From IMG/VR virus record IMGVR_UViG_3300037516_000306, positions 49,563-113,562 of that record: a stretch of DNA of 64,000 bases; one strand, given 5' to 3'. The notes beneath the pieces were generated by a model. That model had not been told where the DNA came from, ran no database searches, and saw only the letters and a program-made list of their open reading frames with translations. A program made the position numbers and the translations under genes. Source of the stretch: a virus. The stretch's first letter is position 1. Every line of letters starts with the position of its first letter. This document shows, in pieces, positions 9,781-16,613 of this stretch.

Positions 9781-10111
9781 GTAATAGTTTTATTTCTAAC
9801 GTTATATCTTTCTTGAAATCAATAGTGATGATTGGATTAACCTTCACCTTACCATTCTCTTTAATGAATATACCTATCTTCTTAAGCTTAGAGATGATGT
9901 TGTTAATAGATGGAGATGTACTATTATATGTCTTACAGAATTCTTCTCTTACATTAGCATATGTAATGTTACCTTTAATAGCTGTAAAAGATATGAGTTG
10001 TATTTCTCTCTCTGTTAGATGTAGATTGTTTATAGCAGATAGTATAGAATAGTATTTCTCTGCTAATTGTATATCAGTCTGTACATCTTTTTTAAGTCTT
10101 TGTACTATCAT
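9737..10111 (-). CDS. Winged-helix DNA-binding protein, first gene of late operon
   Basis: 124 residues. LTEREIQLISFTAIKGNIT and SPSINNIISKLKKIGIFIKE have the helix-turn-helix-plus-wing pattern. It is the first gene after the leftward promoter, with its start about 20 bases from the -7 box. It could be a transcription regulator of the late genes or a packaging-site binding protein (small terminase role). The fold is a moderately confident call; the role is an inference. Confidence 0.65.
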   Translation of the reverse strand: MIVQRLKKDVQTDIQLAEKYYSILSAINNLHLTEREIQLISFTAIKGNITYANVREEFCKTYNSTSPSINNIISKLKKIGIFIKENGKVKVNPIITIDFKKDITLEIKLLHGEAINNVSEGVDN

Positions 10112-10130
10112 AATTTAGTTTTCTATTTTA

Positions 10131-10160
10131 CAAAGATAGAAAATAAAAATATACAATCAA
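10131..10160 (-). promoter_or_regulatory. Leftward promoter of the packaging/head operon
   Basis: On the minus strand a TTG (10160-10158), a 19-nt spacer and TATCTTTG (10138-10131) match the Bacteroidota -33/-7 pattern (TTG, about 20 nt, TAnnTTTG). The expected transcription start lies near 10123 and the first ATG at 10111, leaving a leader of about a dozen bases. It is the only strong leftward match upstream of the operon that runs off the left edge. Confidence 0.7.
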
Positions 10161-10524
10161 CATATATAGATAAAATATTTATTCCAATGCTATATTATGA
10201 AATATTTCTCTATAGATGTATAGAAGATAACCAGGCCCAACCACCACCCCAAAGGTATGACATATTTTATATATCTACCAAACTTTTTTTCTAAAATTTT
10301 TTTCAAAACTTAGAAACCCTTTGTGTGTATGGGTGTGTAGACCTATCCATACCAAGACCCCCCATAACAAATTGAGAGTTGGGACTACCCCCCATCAATC
10401 AGGTGTTGTGAGCCTAAAATCATCCACGTAAAATCATTACTTTACAGAAAGTAATAGTTCTACGTAGGCAGGGAGTGCAAGCCCTGTCTTATTATTATTA
10501 TTATTAATCTAATACATAAACATT
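10161..10524. other. Divergent non-coding hub with hairpin RNA candidate; possible origin
   Basis: Gene-free stretch between the two transcription directions. Left part is very AT-rich. The middle holds C-runs unusual for this AT-rich genome, including ACCCCCCAT twice (about 10351 and 10387) and CCACCACCCC near 10242. The right part has a long hairpin: ACGTA/TACGT outer arms (10426-10430, 10461-10465) around ATTACTTT/AAAGTAAT (10436-10443, 10448-10455). It is followed by CAGGG/CCCTG (10469-10473, 10482-10486) and a TTATTATT tract, a terminator. The hairpin plus terminator could end a small rightward RNA; the whole could include an origin. Confidence 0.45.
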
Positions 10525-10767
10525 ATGAAACTATTTGCTTACTACAGACAAGACCACAATGGTTTTGCTTTATTCTTTAACCATTGTAACACAGTACAAA
10601 GAGTGGTTGTGGAAGATGTTAGTGGTCTTAAACATCTATTGTTGACTAATCCTTTATTACTACAACTTAATAGTGATAGTATGAAAGAGGCTACAGAAAC
10701 ATTGATAGACATAACTCTTTTTAATATAATACCACAAAAGGACATTGAAGGAATGATAGCGTTGTAA
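10525..10767 (+). CDS. Small hypothetical early protein
   Basis: 80 residues, MKLFAYYRQDHNGFALFFNH at the start, no recognised domain. It has its own hairpin terminator overlapping the stop codon and begins after the TTATT-rich end of the intergenic hub, so it looks like a single-gene rightward transcript. Function unknown. Confidence 0.6.
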   Translation: MKLFAYYRQDHNGFALFFNHCNTVQRVVVEDVSGLKHLLLTNPLLLQLNSDSMKEATETLIDITLFNIIPQKDIEGMIAL

Positions 10768-10778
10768 CAAACGCTATT
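10756..10778 (+). terminator. Hairpin terminator with GTAACA loop
   Basis: Perfect 8-bp arms ATAGCGTT and AACGCTAT enclose the hexaloop GTAACA; the stop codon of the preceding gene is in the loop. A T-rich but short tail (TGGTTCTCT) follows. The same loop occurs in two other terminators nearby (13871 and 14084). Confidence 0.5.
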
Positions 10779-10903
10779 GGTTCTCTCCTATAAGGAGTCT
10801 TCATCCAACCAAAACCTATTCTCTTTGAGTATCATCCATCCCAAAACCTTTTTCACACATCGAGTACATAAATCATTAATAACAATTAAAAACAGAAAAC
10901 AAA

Positions 10904-11305
10904 ATGAAAAATTACGTAATCAACAATGGTGCTTTTACAGCAAATGGTAACTTCAGTGGATACACCGCTCTTGGTGTTAGAGTTCACTTACACAAACGTC
11001 AAATGAATGCATTAGGCTGGGAACAAACAGCAGACGTTGCTTTTCCTTTCTTCTGCATTGCAGAGACTAAACAAATTGGTTCACTAGACGCTAGTGGTAA
11101 TCCTGTTATGGACAACAATGGTGTTGAAATCAAATCAGACAGACTAACTGCTTTGAGTGCTTTCAAAACTAAAGGGGAAATCACACAGGCTCATGCTGAC
11201 AGTTCTTTACTAGACGTTGAAATTCAACAAGCTATTAGAACACAGGCTAGTTCTGCAGGATTAAGCGAGAATGCAATCAACACACTTGCTAACGCATCAT
11301 TCTAA
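10904..11305 (+). CDS. Hypothetical protein in its own transcription unit
   Basis: 133 residues. The start (MKNYVINNGAFTANGNFSGY) is Gly/Asn-rich with beta character and the C-terminus is helical (SLLDVEIQQAIRTQASSAGL). No catalytic motif or membrane segment is visible. An A-rich leader precedes the ATG and a strong terminator follows, which suggests separate, probably high-level early expression. Codon choice looks more GC-rich at third positions than in its neighbours (for example GCA, GGT, AAC use), a further hint of high expression. The family is not recognised. Confidence 0.75.
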   Translation: MKNYVINNGAFTANGNFSGYTALGVRVHLHKRQMNALGWEQTADVAFPFFCIAETKQIGSLDASGNPVMDNNGVEIKSDRLTALSAFKTKGEITQAHADSSLLDVEIQQAIRTQASSAGLSENAINTLANASF

Positions 11306-11315
11306 TGTAACACAC

Positions 11316-11346
11316 AGAGAGGCTATTCACAACGAATAGCTTCTCT
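11316..11346 (+). terminator. Strong rho-independent terminator
   Basis: AGAGAGGCTATTC and GAATAGCTTCTCT form a long, nearly perfect stem around ACAAC, followed by TTGTTATT. It closes the unit 10904-11305. Confidence 0.75.
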
Positions 11347-11655
11347 TTGTTATTATATATAAGGGTGGGATTATAAAATTGGGTGGGCTTAATATAAAAA
11401 CAAACTTTCTTCCTATATATATAGGTAAAAACTTGCTATTGATATGCGAGTTGTATAATAAACTATTAAGTCAAAGGTACATTGGATTGTATCATTTACT
11501 GAATACCTATATATATATAGAATAAAACTTTTTACGAGGGAGAAAAAAACTTTTTGTGTGTATAATATTATAGCAGTGGATACATAAGCAACATAAAAGG
11601 CCTTGGATAACAAAAGGAAAAATCAACCAACATAAATAATATATATAGCATTACA
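11347..11655. other. AT-rich gene-free stretch with palindromes
   Basis: No convincing frame in either direction. It holds the 14-bp palindrome CCTATATATATAGG and, about 90 bases on, a second ACCTATATATATATAG element, plus GGGTGGG-type G-runs at 11365-11390. No promoter matching TTG-n20-TAnnTTTG was found with confidence. A regulatory or replication role is possible but unsupported. Confidence 0.3.
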
Positions 11656-11856
11656 ATGGAAATAACAATCAACAAAGGTACAAATGATGTCATTATGGAC
11701 ATAGAAGATCTTATAGTCTTATTAGAATATAAACTTATTGCTCTTAATAGATATAAAGATGATGGGTTAGATGTTTCTTTACAAATTATAAATACACAGA
11801 AGAGTCATATACATTTACAAGAATATCTTTTATCTCTATATAAAGAAGAAGAATAA
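11656..11856 (+). CDS. Small hypothetical protein
   Basis: 66 residues, MEITINKGTNDVIMDIEDLI then mostly helical, ending YKEEE. Plausible frame with an A-rich leader (CATTACAATGG). Nothing recognisable; flanked by gene-free DNA on the left. Confidence 0.55.
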   Translation: MEITINKGTNDVIMDIEDLIVLLEYKLIALNRYKDDGLDVSLQIINTQKSHIHLQEYLLSLYKEEE

Positions 11857-11975
11857 TTAGCTCTCTTACGGGCTTAACCAAAATACACATCACATGTTCG
11901 CAGGCTATAAACCTACATTCTGTAAAGCATGGTTTAGTGGTGTGTATATTTTTAACCTCCTTAATAATAAACAAT

Positions 11976-12293
11976 ATGAGAAACGCTAAAGAAGAATTTT
12001 TAAGTATGGTAGGTAGCACTGAATTGTTATGTGCTGAGATATCTTACCAAGATTGTTGGGATCGTGAATCACCAGGTTCTGAACATAAATTACCTGTTGG
12101 ATATACAGAAGAACAATACAATAGTTTTGTTGAGTCATTAGATTTTGAATATGATTCAGGATATGGTGGACAAGAACTATTTGGTTGTATTTGGTTCAAA
12201 GATGGTACATGGGCAGATAGAGGTGAATATGATGGAAGTGAATGGTGGCAACATCATGAATGTCCTGTTGTTCCTAAGTCATTACTATTTTAA
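11976..12293 (+). CDS. Small acidic, Trp-rich hypothetical protein
   Basis: 105 residues from ATG 11976 (MRNAKEEFLSMVGS). An upstream in-frame ATG at 11937 would add a hydrophobic lead; the later start has the typical TTAATAATAAACAAT leader and is preferred. Features: acidic, three Cys, and a C-terminal aromatic cluster (CIWFKDGTWADRG then SEWWQHH). No known family; possibly a small host-interaction protein. Confidence 0.65.
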   Translation: MRNAKEEFLSMVGSTELLCAEISYQDCWDRESPGSEHKLPVGYTEEQYNSFVESLDFEYDSGYGGQELFGCIWFKDGTWADRGEYDGSEWWQHHECPVVPKSLLF

Positions 12294-12600
12294 CAATACT
12301 AGTACACAATGTAGAGAACATTCTTTCACATTTATATTGTGTTAACAACCAGCCACTGTATAATCCAAGGATTAGGTGTGGAGAAAGATGCAACGTATAA
12401 ATGATATTAGCTTACCCATCGTGGTCCAATAAACAGCTATTATCAATGTGCAATTACGTTGTAAAAAGAACTTGCTTTATATAATATCATCTGAGATGAA
12501 GAATGCGCTTAGTACTGAGCAAGCAAGCTGTTCATATAAAACAGGTAGCAGATGATCTTATATAACAAACGTTTAAATATTAATCCTTAATAACAAACAA
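12294..12600 (+). other. Gene-free stretch with pseudoknot-like pairing; ncRNA candidate
   Basis: No convincing frame. Long-range complementarity is dense: CAACGTA (12391) with TACGTTG (12455), and ATGATATTA (12401) with TAATATCAT (12482). The order of these two helices makes them cross, as in a pseudoknot. Local hairpins include TCATC-TGA-GATGA (12487) and the near-palindrome CTTAGTACTGAG (12509). ACACAAT/ATTGTGT (12304, 12337) may end the previous gene. This may be a structured RNA like the tmRNA 1 kb downstream, but no known RNA family was recognised. Confidence 0.4.
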
Positions 12601-12720
12601 ATGAAAAATTCAAAAACTTATGCTATTGTAGCATTATTACTTATTGCTCTTGCATTAGAGAGCTGTGCATCACGTTGTGGTCAACAAAGAAGATATTGGT
12701 CTAAACATAGAGCAGTATGA
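12601..12720 (+). CDS. Very small lipoprotein
   Basis: 39 residues: MKNSKTYAIVALLLIALALESC is a signal sequence with a lipobox-like LESC, so the mature part would start at Cys22 and be only 18 residues, basic (CGQQRRYWSKHR). Likely anchored by lipid in the inner or outer membrane. Small phage lipoproteins can block superinfection or adsorption; that role is an inference. Confidence 0.65.
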   Translation: MKNSKTYAIVALLLIALALESCASRCGQQRRYWSKHRAV

Positions 12721-12843
12721 TAACGATATGCATCATGCCTAATTTCAAAGGCACAAGACAGGAACATTGTCAAGCACTATTTATATGTCTATTCTTAGAT
12801 ATGGTATACTTAGTGCCATTATTAATCTTATAACTTATACATT

Positions 12844-13008
12844 ATGATTACATTGTATATTATTATCACATACCTGGTTAATCTGGGTATGATGATAGCA
12901 TCATTTAAAGATGCTTCAAGAATATCAGCAGAATCTTGGTTCGTATTATTTATTAGTCCAATCACATGTCCAATCATCATTGGTATGACAATAGCAGATA
13001 AAGAATAA
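12844..13008 (+). CDS. Small membrane protein
   Basis: 54 residues with two hydrophobic segments (MITLYIIITYLVNLGMMIAS and WFVLFISPITCPIIIGM). Its stop overlaps the next start as TAATG. Likely an inner-membrane peptide; function unknown. Confidence 0.6.
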   Translation: MITLYIIITYLVNLGMMIASFKDASRISAESWFVLFISPITCPIIIGMTIADKE

Positions 13009-13223
13009 TGAGTGAGTCAAGTAGAATACTAGTAGAACTTGTAGAAGCTCAGGAGAGTGCATTACAAACAGCAAATGAGTTGTTAACTGTAAAAGATGAA
13101 CTAATAGAACTATTACAAGATGAGATTACATTACGTAAGAAACAAAATGTTGCTCTATGTGGTGTAATGATAACATGTTTTGTTGTATTTGGATTTATCG
13201 CTTCAATATATCGTATATTATGA
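13008..13223 (+). CDS. Small coiled-coil membrane protein
   Basis: 71 residues: a charged helix of about 45 residues (VEAQESALQTANELLTVKDE) followed by a C-terminal transmembrane segment (VALCGVMITCFVVFGFIASI). Coupled by overlaps to both neighbours. The topology resembles membrane-tethered coiled coils, but no family was recognised. Confidence 0.6.
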   Translation: MSESSRILVELVEAQESALQTANELLTVKDELIELLQDEITLRKKQNVALCGVMITCFVVFGFIASIYRIL

Positions 13224-13375
13224 GACGTAGAATACAGAGAGGCACATTAGTTGGTTCAACTGACAGGTTTAGAGCAATCAAGTCTAGAAGAATGATTGTT
13301 GAAGTGTTATATAATTTCAGACATGGGATTATAAAAGAACGTACAATAGATGTACGAGAAAGTATTGAACAGTAA
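13220..13375 (+). CDS. Small basic hypothetical protein
   Basis: 51 residues, Arg-rich (MRRRIQRGTLVGSTDRFRAI), starting in an ATGA overlap with the previous stop. An earlier in-frame ATG at 13157 lies inside the previous gene and is less likely. Possibly nucleic-acid binding by charge only. Confidence 0.5.
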   Translation: MRRRIQRGTLVGSTDRFRAIKSRRMIVEVLYNFRHGIIKERTIDVRESIEQ

Positions 13376-13391
13376 ATAATTTGGTTAATTG

Positions 13392-13429
13392 TTTGTTTTA
13401 TTTATCCCTGTAGATTATATTTGCAGGGA
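13392..13429 (+). promoter_or_regulatory. Promoter of the tmRNA with embedded inverted repeat
   Basis: TTTG at 13392-13395, a 20-nt spacer and TATATTTG at 13416-13423 fit the Bacteroidota promoter. The arms TCCCTG (13405-13410) and CAGGGA (13424-13429) flank the -7 box exactly, leaving a 13-nt interval. The predicted start near 13430 gives a precursor with about 110 bases before the mature tmRNA 5' end. That leader can fold into two hairpins (CTTGTA/TACAAG and CTTGCA/TGCAAG). Confidence 0.65.
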
Positions 13430-13543
13430 TATTTATTAAAAAGGTGCTTGTAACTAATCTTACAAATGATTATATGTCGTACAAGCTAAGTACTATTCGT
13501 GAAGCCTTAGTGGTCTTGCATCCACATTAAACTTGCAAGATTT

Positions 13544-13865
13544 GGGGGTGACTGGTTTTGACAGGTTACCAATAATTAGTACAATCAGCCAGAGAGATAA
13601 CTGTAAACTAAGGTGAATTGATTAAATGGCAAAAACACAAGTCGTGTAGTGTCTCTAGGAGATAACGCACAAGTAGAAGCTAACATGAACAAAGTATTCT
13701 CTCTATTGGGAGAAGAAGTTGCTGTAGCAGCCTAAATTAATGAGATTTCTCTATTAGATTAAATAGAGTGGTGGATTATCTCAAGCCTAGCTTGACCCTA
13801 AATAAGCTGTATAAATTGTATTAATGAACGTAGTTTGGACAGGAGTTCGACTCTCCTCACCTCCA
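13544..13865 (+). ncRNA. ssrA: tmRNA (transfer-messenger RNA), phage-encoded
   Basis: The 5' end GGGGGTGACTGGTTTTGACA and the 3' end GTTCGACTCTCCTCACCTCC are the classic tmRNA termini. GGGGGTG pairs with CACCTCC and keeps the third-position G-U wobble that AlaRS recognises; the T-arm loop TTCGA is intact. The CCA is not encoded. The tag frame is best read from GGA at 13658 to TAA at 13735: 25 residues, beginning GDNAQVEA and ending GEEVAVAA. Most bacterial tags are 8 to 15 residues, in Bacteroidota often starting with Gly, so this tag is long. It would rescue stalled ribosomes and send tagged proteins to proteases; it would need the host SmpB, since none is seen here. The exact resume codon is an inference. 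Confidence 0.93.
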
Positions 13866-13869
13866 CAAT

Positions 13870-13896
13870 AAGCCTCTGTAACAAGAGGCTTTTTTA
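13870..13896 (+). terminator. Terminator of the tmRNA gene
   Basis: AGCCTCT and AGAGGCT around the hexaloop GTAACA, followed by six T. It begins only five bases after the mature tmRNA 3' end. Confidence 0.8.
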
Positions 13897-13923
13897 TTTA
13901 TAAATCCTTAATAATTAAAAAAC

Positions 13924-14070
13924 ATGAAGACAATCACATTAAAACCAACTGAGTTCTATCAGTTCAGACAATTAGCATTTGCAATGAGTATTGCATTTGC
14001 ATGTACAATAGCACAAGGTGTGTATATTGTAGAAGCCAATATAGACCAACTTAAACAGTTGGGTTATTAA
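13924..14070 (+). CDS. Small protein with a hydrophobic segment
   Basis: 48 residues (MKTITLKPTEFYQFRQLAFA), with a central hydrophobic stretch AMSIAFACTIAQGVYIVEA that could span a membrane. Preceded by a standard TTAATAATTAAAAAAC leader and followed by its own terminator. Function unknown. Confidence 0.55.
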   Translation: MKTITLKPTEFYQFRQLAFAMSIAFACTIAQGVYIVEANIDQLKQLGY

Positions 14071-14083
14071 GGAGGAGAATTAT

Positions 14084-14113
14084 GGGCTCTGTAACAGGAG
14101 CCCTTATTCTTTA
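14084..14113 (+). terminator. Hairpin terminator with GTAACA loop
   Basis: GGGCTC and GAGCCC arms, a T-G closing pair, hexaloop GTAACA, then TTATTCTTTAA. Third terminator with the same loop within 3.4 kb. A 10-codon frame with a strong Shine-Dalgarno (GGAGGAG) runs through it at 14082-14114. Confidence 0.65.
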
Positions 14114-14132
14114 ATCTAAAGCAAATAATATT

Positions 14133-14279
14133 ATGGTAGATATATCAATTATTGAACAGTTAGGATTAACTGATGACCAAGTACGTAATATTGTACTAGA
14201 GTGGTATACAAATGGTATGTGTTCTTGCATTTTTCAAAATGAAGAAGGAGAAGACCTAGAAGAATATCTTGAACAATGA
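14133..14279 (+). CDS. Small acidic hypothetical protein
   Basis: 48 residues, MVDISIIEQLGLTDDQVRNI, ending acidic (EEGEDLEEYLEQ); two Cys in CSC. Stop and next start overlap as ATGA. No family recognised. Confidence 0.5.
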   Translation: MVDISIIEQLGLTDDQVRNIVLEWYTNGMCSCIFQNEEGEDLEEYLEQ

Positions 14280-14401
14280 AACAACTAATCATTAAACATA
14301 AGAAACCTATAGTGATAATTATAGGTCTTATAGCATTGAATCTATATTTTGGCTTTGATGCCAGATTTACAATCATTAACTTATTATGGTTATTATTATA
14401 A
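14276..14401 (+). CDS. Very small membrane peptide
   Basis: 41 residues with two hydrophobic stretches (KPIVIIIGLIALNLYFGF and FTIINLLWLLL) after a basic start. Start is fused to the preceding stop (ATGA). Likely a membrane peptide of unknown role. Confidence 0.48.
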   Translation: MKQLIIKHKKPIVIIIGLIALNLYFGFDARFTIINLLWLLL

Positions 14402-14419
14402 ACAATAAAAAATAAAACT

Positions 14420-14662
14420 ATGGAAAAAGAAATCACAAAGAAAAGAATGATGAAAAGAAAAAAAGGTAGAGCTATAAGAGAAGCTTTAGAACAATTAAAC
14501 ATAGGAGAAGGATTTAATAAACAACAATTCATTGTATCTGTATGGGGAGATGTTGATTATTTCTTAGAGCGTGCTTTTGATGCTATGTTCTGTGAAATTA
14601 AAAAAGAGTTTGCTGATAGAAAATTTAAATCTATAAAGAAAGTAGTAACTAGAATATCATGA
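14420..14662 (+). CDS. Small basic hypothetical protein
   Basis: 80 residues, Lys-rich N-terminus (MEKEITKKRMMKRKKGRAIR), then a mixed helical part with WGDVDYFLERAFDAMF. May bind nucleic acid by charge. Overlaps the next gene by four bases. Confidence 0.6.
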   Translation: MEKEITKKRMMKRKKGRAIREALEQLNIGEGFNKQQFIVSVWGDVDYFLERAFDAMFCEIKKEFADRKFKSIKKVVTRIS

Positions 14663-14919
14663 ACAAGAAAGAAAGAATCTTATTTCACAAAATAGCAGCA
14701 TTAACTAATCTATTGATAATGGAATTAGATGAGATGAAACCAACAGCAGAGATTGGTGCAAACATGCATCAGAAAGCTAAAGAGTTCATTAATACATTAG
14801 AACCATTCATTGAAGCAACATTTGATAGTGAACAAATAAAGAATGGTACATATCTAATAGATCTGTGTCACAAGGTTGATACAGTGATAAGAAAGAATTA
14901 CGAACTAATAACAGATTAG
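14659..14919 (+). CDS. Small helical hypothetical protein
   Basis: 86 residues, predicted all-helical, from MNKKERILFHKIAALTNLLI to VIRKNYELITD. Four-base overlap with the previous gene. No known domain recognised. Confidence 0.6.
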   Translation: MNKKERILFHKIAALTNLLIMELDEMKPTAEIGANMHQKAKEFINTLEPFIEATFDSEQIKNGTYLIDLCHKVDTVIRKNYELITD

Positions 14920-14921
14920 CA

Positions 14922-15302
14922 ATGAAAAAACTATTATTAGGAGCTCTACTACTATTGAGCACATTAATGTTCTCTCAATCAGAGACATTTGTTAAGAAAT
15001 ACACCTCTATGGTGTCAAAGAAAGAAGGTGTATTACAACCATGGGAACAAGTGGATGTAACTGTTGTATTCAATGCTAAAGGAGGAAAAGATATAGTGTT
15101 TTATTATACTAATGGTAATACACGTTCATTTCATCAGATCAGTTCAGTTACACAAAGTAAAACTGAAAATGGTCAAGGTTATCAATTCATTGACTGTGTT
15201 GATCAAGATGGTACTAAGGTTGGTATACAGCTATTTGATGATGACACATGTTTAAGAATATTGATAGCTAAAGGCTATATGGTTGAATTTCATAACGATT
15301 AA
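14922..15302 (+). CDS. Exported hypothetical protein
   Basis: 126 residues. MKKLLLGALLLLSTLMFSQS is a clean Sec signal peptide, with cleavage expected after about residue 18-20. The mature part is beta-rich with two Cys (FIDCVDQDG and DDDTCLRI) that could form a disulphide in the periplasm. It may act on the cell envelope during infection. The family is not recognised. Confidence 0.68.
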   Translation: MKKLLLGALLLLSTLMFSQSETFVKKYTSMVSKKEGVLQPWEQVDVTVVFNAKGGKDIVFYYTNGNTRSFHQISSVTQSKTENGQGYQFIDCVDQDGTKVGIQLFDDDTCLRILIAKGYMVEFHND

Positions 15303-15309
15303 AAGAACT

Positions 15310-15543
15310 ATGAAAAAACAAACATTAAGACTATATATCGATGATATACTTCTAGAGGTTACAGGATATTACATTCCAGAAGAACCAACAGAATGGTATG
15401 ATGATAACATGAGTGGTCATCCAGGATATGCTGCTGATTTTGAAATAGAATCAGTAAAGGTAGAAGGAATAGATATACTTCAAATCATTAGTAGTGAAGT
15501 ATACAGTGAAATAATAAAAAAATCAATAGAACAACAATCATGA
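15310..15543 (+). CDS. Small acidic hypothetical protein
   Basis: 77 residues from ATG 15310 (MKKQTLRLYIDDILLEVTGY). An earlier in-frame ATG at 15283 lies within the previous gene and is less likely. Contains EEPTEWYDDN and a beta/alpha pattern. Overlaps the next gene by four bases. Confidence 0.55.
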   Translation: MKKQTLRLYIDDILLEVTGYYIPEEPTEWYDDNMSGHPGYAADFEIESVKVEGIDILQIISSEVYSEIIKKSIEQQS

Positions 15544-15773
15544 AAATAGAAAACGGAAAATGGGTAGACCAATATGGTGACCCTGTAACAGTATTTACTT
15601 ATGATAAGATGAGAGAGATTGGAGACAATCTTGTAAACTTATATGGTGAAGATATCACCTATAGTAGAATCAATTTGATATCTACTATCAAAACTCTTAC
15701 ACCTAAACAAGAAGATGATCTTGCTTATGTATTGAGTCAAGATGGTGCAATATCTAGATTAGCAGGCTATTAA
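15540..15773 (+). CDS. Small hypothetical protein
   Basis: 77 residues, start MKIENGKWVDQYGDPVTVFT. Contains a central YGEDITYSRINLISTIKTL. Nothing recognisable. Start overlaps the previous stop (ATGA). Confidence 0.58.
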   Translation: MKIENGKWVDQYGDPVTVFTYDKMREIGDNLVNLYGEDITYSRINLISTIKTLTPKQEDDLAYVLSQDGAISRLAGY

Positions 15774-15792
15774 TCATTAAAACAAACAAACA

Positions 15793-16149
15793 ATGGCAAA
15801 ATTAAACGAAGAAATCCAGAAAGTAATTGATAACGCTAGTGATGTGTTATACAGAGAAGAAATCTATATCAATGATAGACATGAATATGATTATCATAAG
15901 CTACAAGCTACACCAGATGTAACAGTTCATACACTATATTTTAGTGATGATGATTCATGGGCAGAGCATATCAAGAAACAAGTTGCAATGCAATTAGTAG
16001 ATGATGGTAATGGTGTAGAGATCATTGGTGCTTGTAATAAAAAACACATTAGTTATCTAGAAGCTGAACAATTACATATATTGTTAAGACTGTCTAGTTC
16101 ACACAGTGTATATCAAATCACTGAACCTGCAGTTAAAAAAGAGTTCTAA
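15793..16149 (+). CDS. Hypothetical protein
   Basis: 118 residues, alpha/beta, slightly acidic (MAKLNEEIQKVIDNASDVLY). A-rich leader AAAACAAACAAACAATGG. Shares its last base with the next start. No recognised motif. Confidence 0.65.
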   Translation: MAKLNEEIQKVIDNASDVLYREEIYINDRHEYDYHKLQATPDVTVHTLYFSDDDSWAEHIKKQVAMQLVDDGNGVEIIGACNKKHISYLEAEQLHILLRLSSSHSVYQITEPAVKKEF

Positions 16150-16613
16150 TGTGGTATCCAGCAGAAATATCATTATCAAGCTACATGCCTCCAGAATTGG
16201 AGGTAGGTATGCTTTTCATCAATAGAATATCTGTTGGTGTGATAGAACCATACATTGAGCTCTTTGAGCTTGAAGAGGTTCCTGAAGATGCTGATGTATT
16301 TATGTCCAAACATGGTGCACCTGTACAATTAGTAATCAATGATGATGAAGCAAATATAATTGCTACACATAATCAAATAGGTTGGTGGGATGATGGAGAT
16401 GATACAGATGAATATAGAGATGTCACACTAGATGATATAAATTATATATTTAGAGAACTTGATGGTTATGTTGATATTGAAATGGATGAGTATGGTGCAT
16501 TTTTAGTAGAAGATAGAATAGTTTTATCACTTGTAGATGAATACTATTATGATTATGAAGATCCTGATGAGATATGGGATGAAACATTAAACGATGGACT
16601 AGAAGAATTATGA
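16149..16613 (+). CDS. Strongly acidic hypothetical protein
   Basis: 154 residues with a very acidic second half (GDDTDEYRDVTLDDINYIF and YYYDYEDPDEIWDETLNDGL). Proteins this acidic can mimic DNA and inhibit DNA-binding host enzymes; that is speculation from charge alone. Coupled to both neighbours by overlaps. Confidence 0.65.
   Translation: MWYPAEISLSSYMPPELEVGMLFINRISVGVIEPYIELFELEEVPEDADVFMSKHGAPVQLVINDDEANIIATHNQIGWWDDGDDTDEYRDVTLDDINYIFRELDGYVDIEMDEYGAFLVEDRIVLSLVDEYYYDYEDPDEIWDETLNDGLEEL

Noticed and set aside
12487-12510. Hammerhead ribozyme core
   Set aside because: CTGAGATGAAG resembles the CTGA box but the following GA and the GAAA strand are not in place.
13430-13543. tRNA gene in the tmRNA leader
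   Set aside because: Hairpins exist but there is no T-loop TTCGA or acceptor stem; probably leader structure only.
14149-14532. 127-residue minus-strand frame
   Set aside because: It lies across three plus-strand genes that are linked by start/stop overlaps; a hydrophobic shadow.
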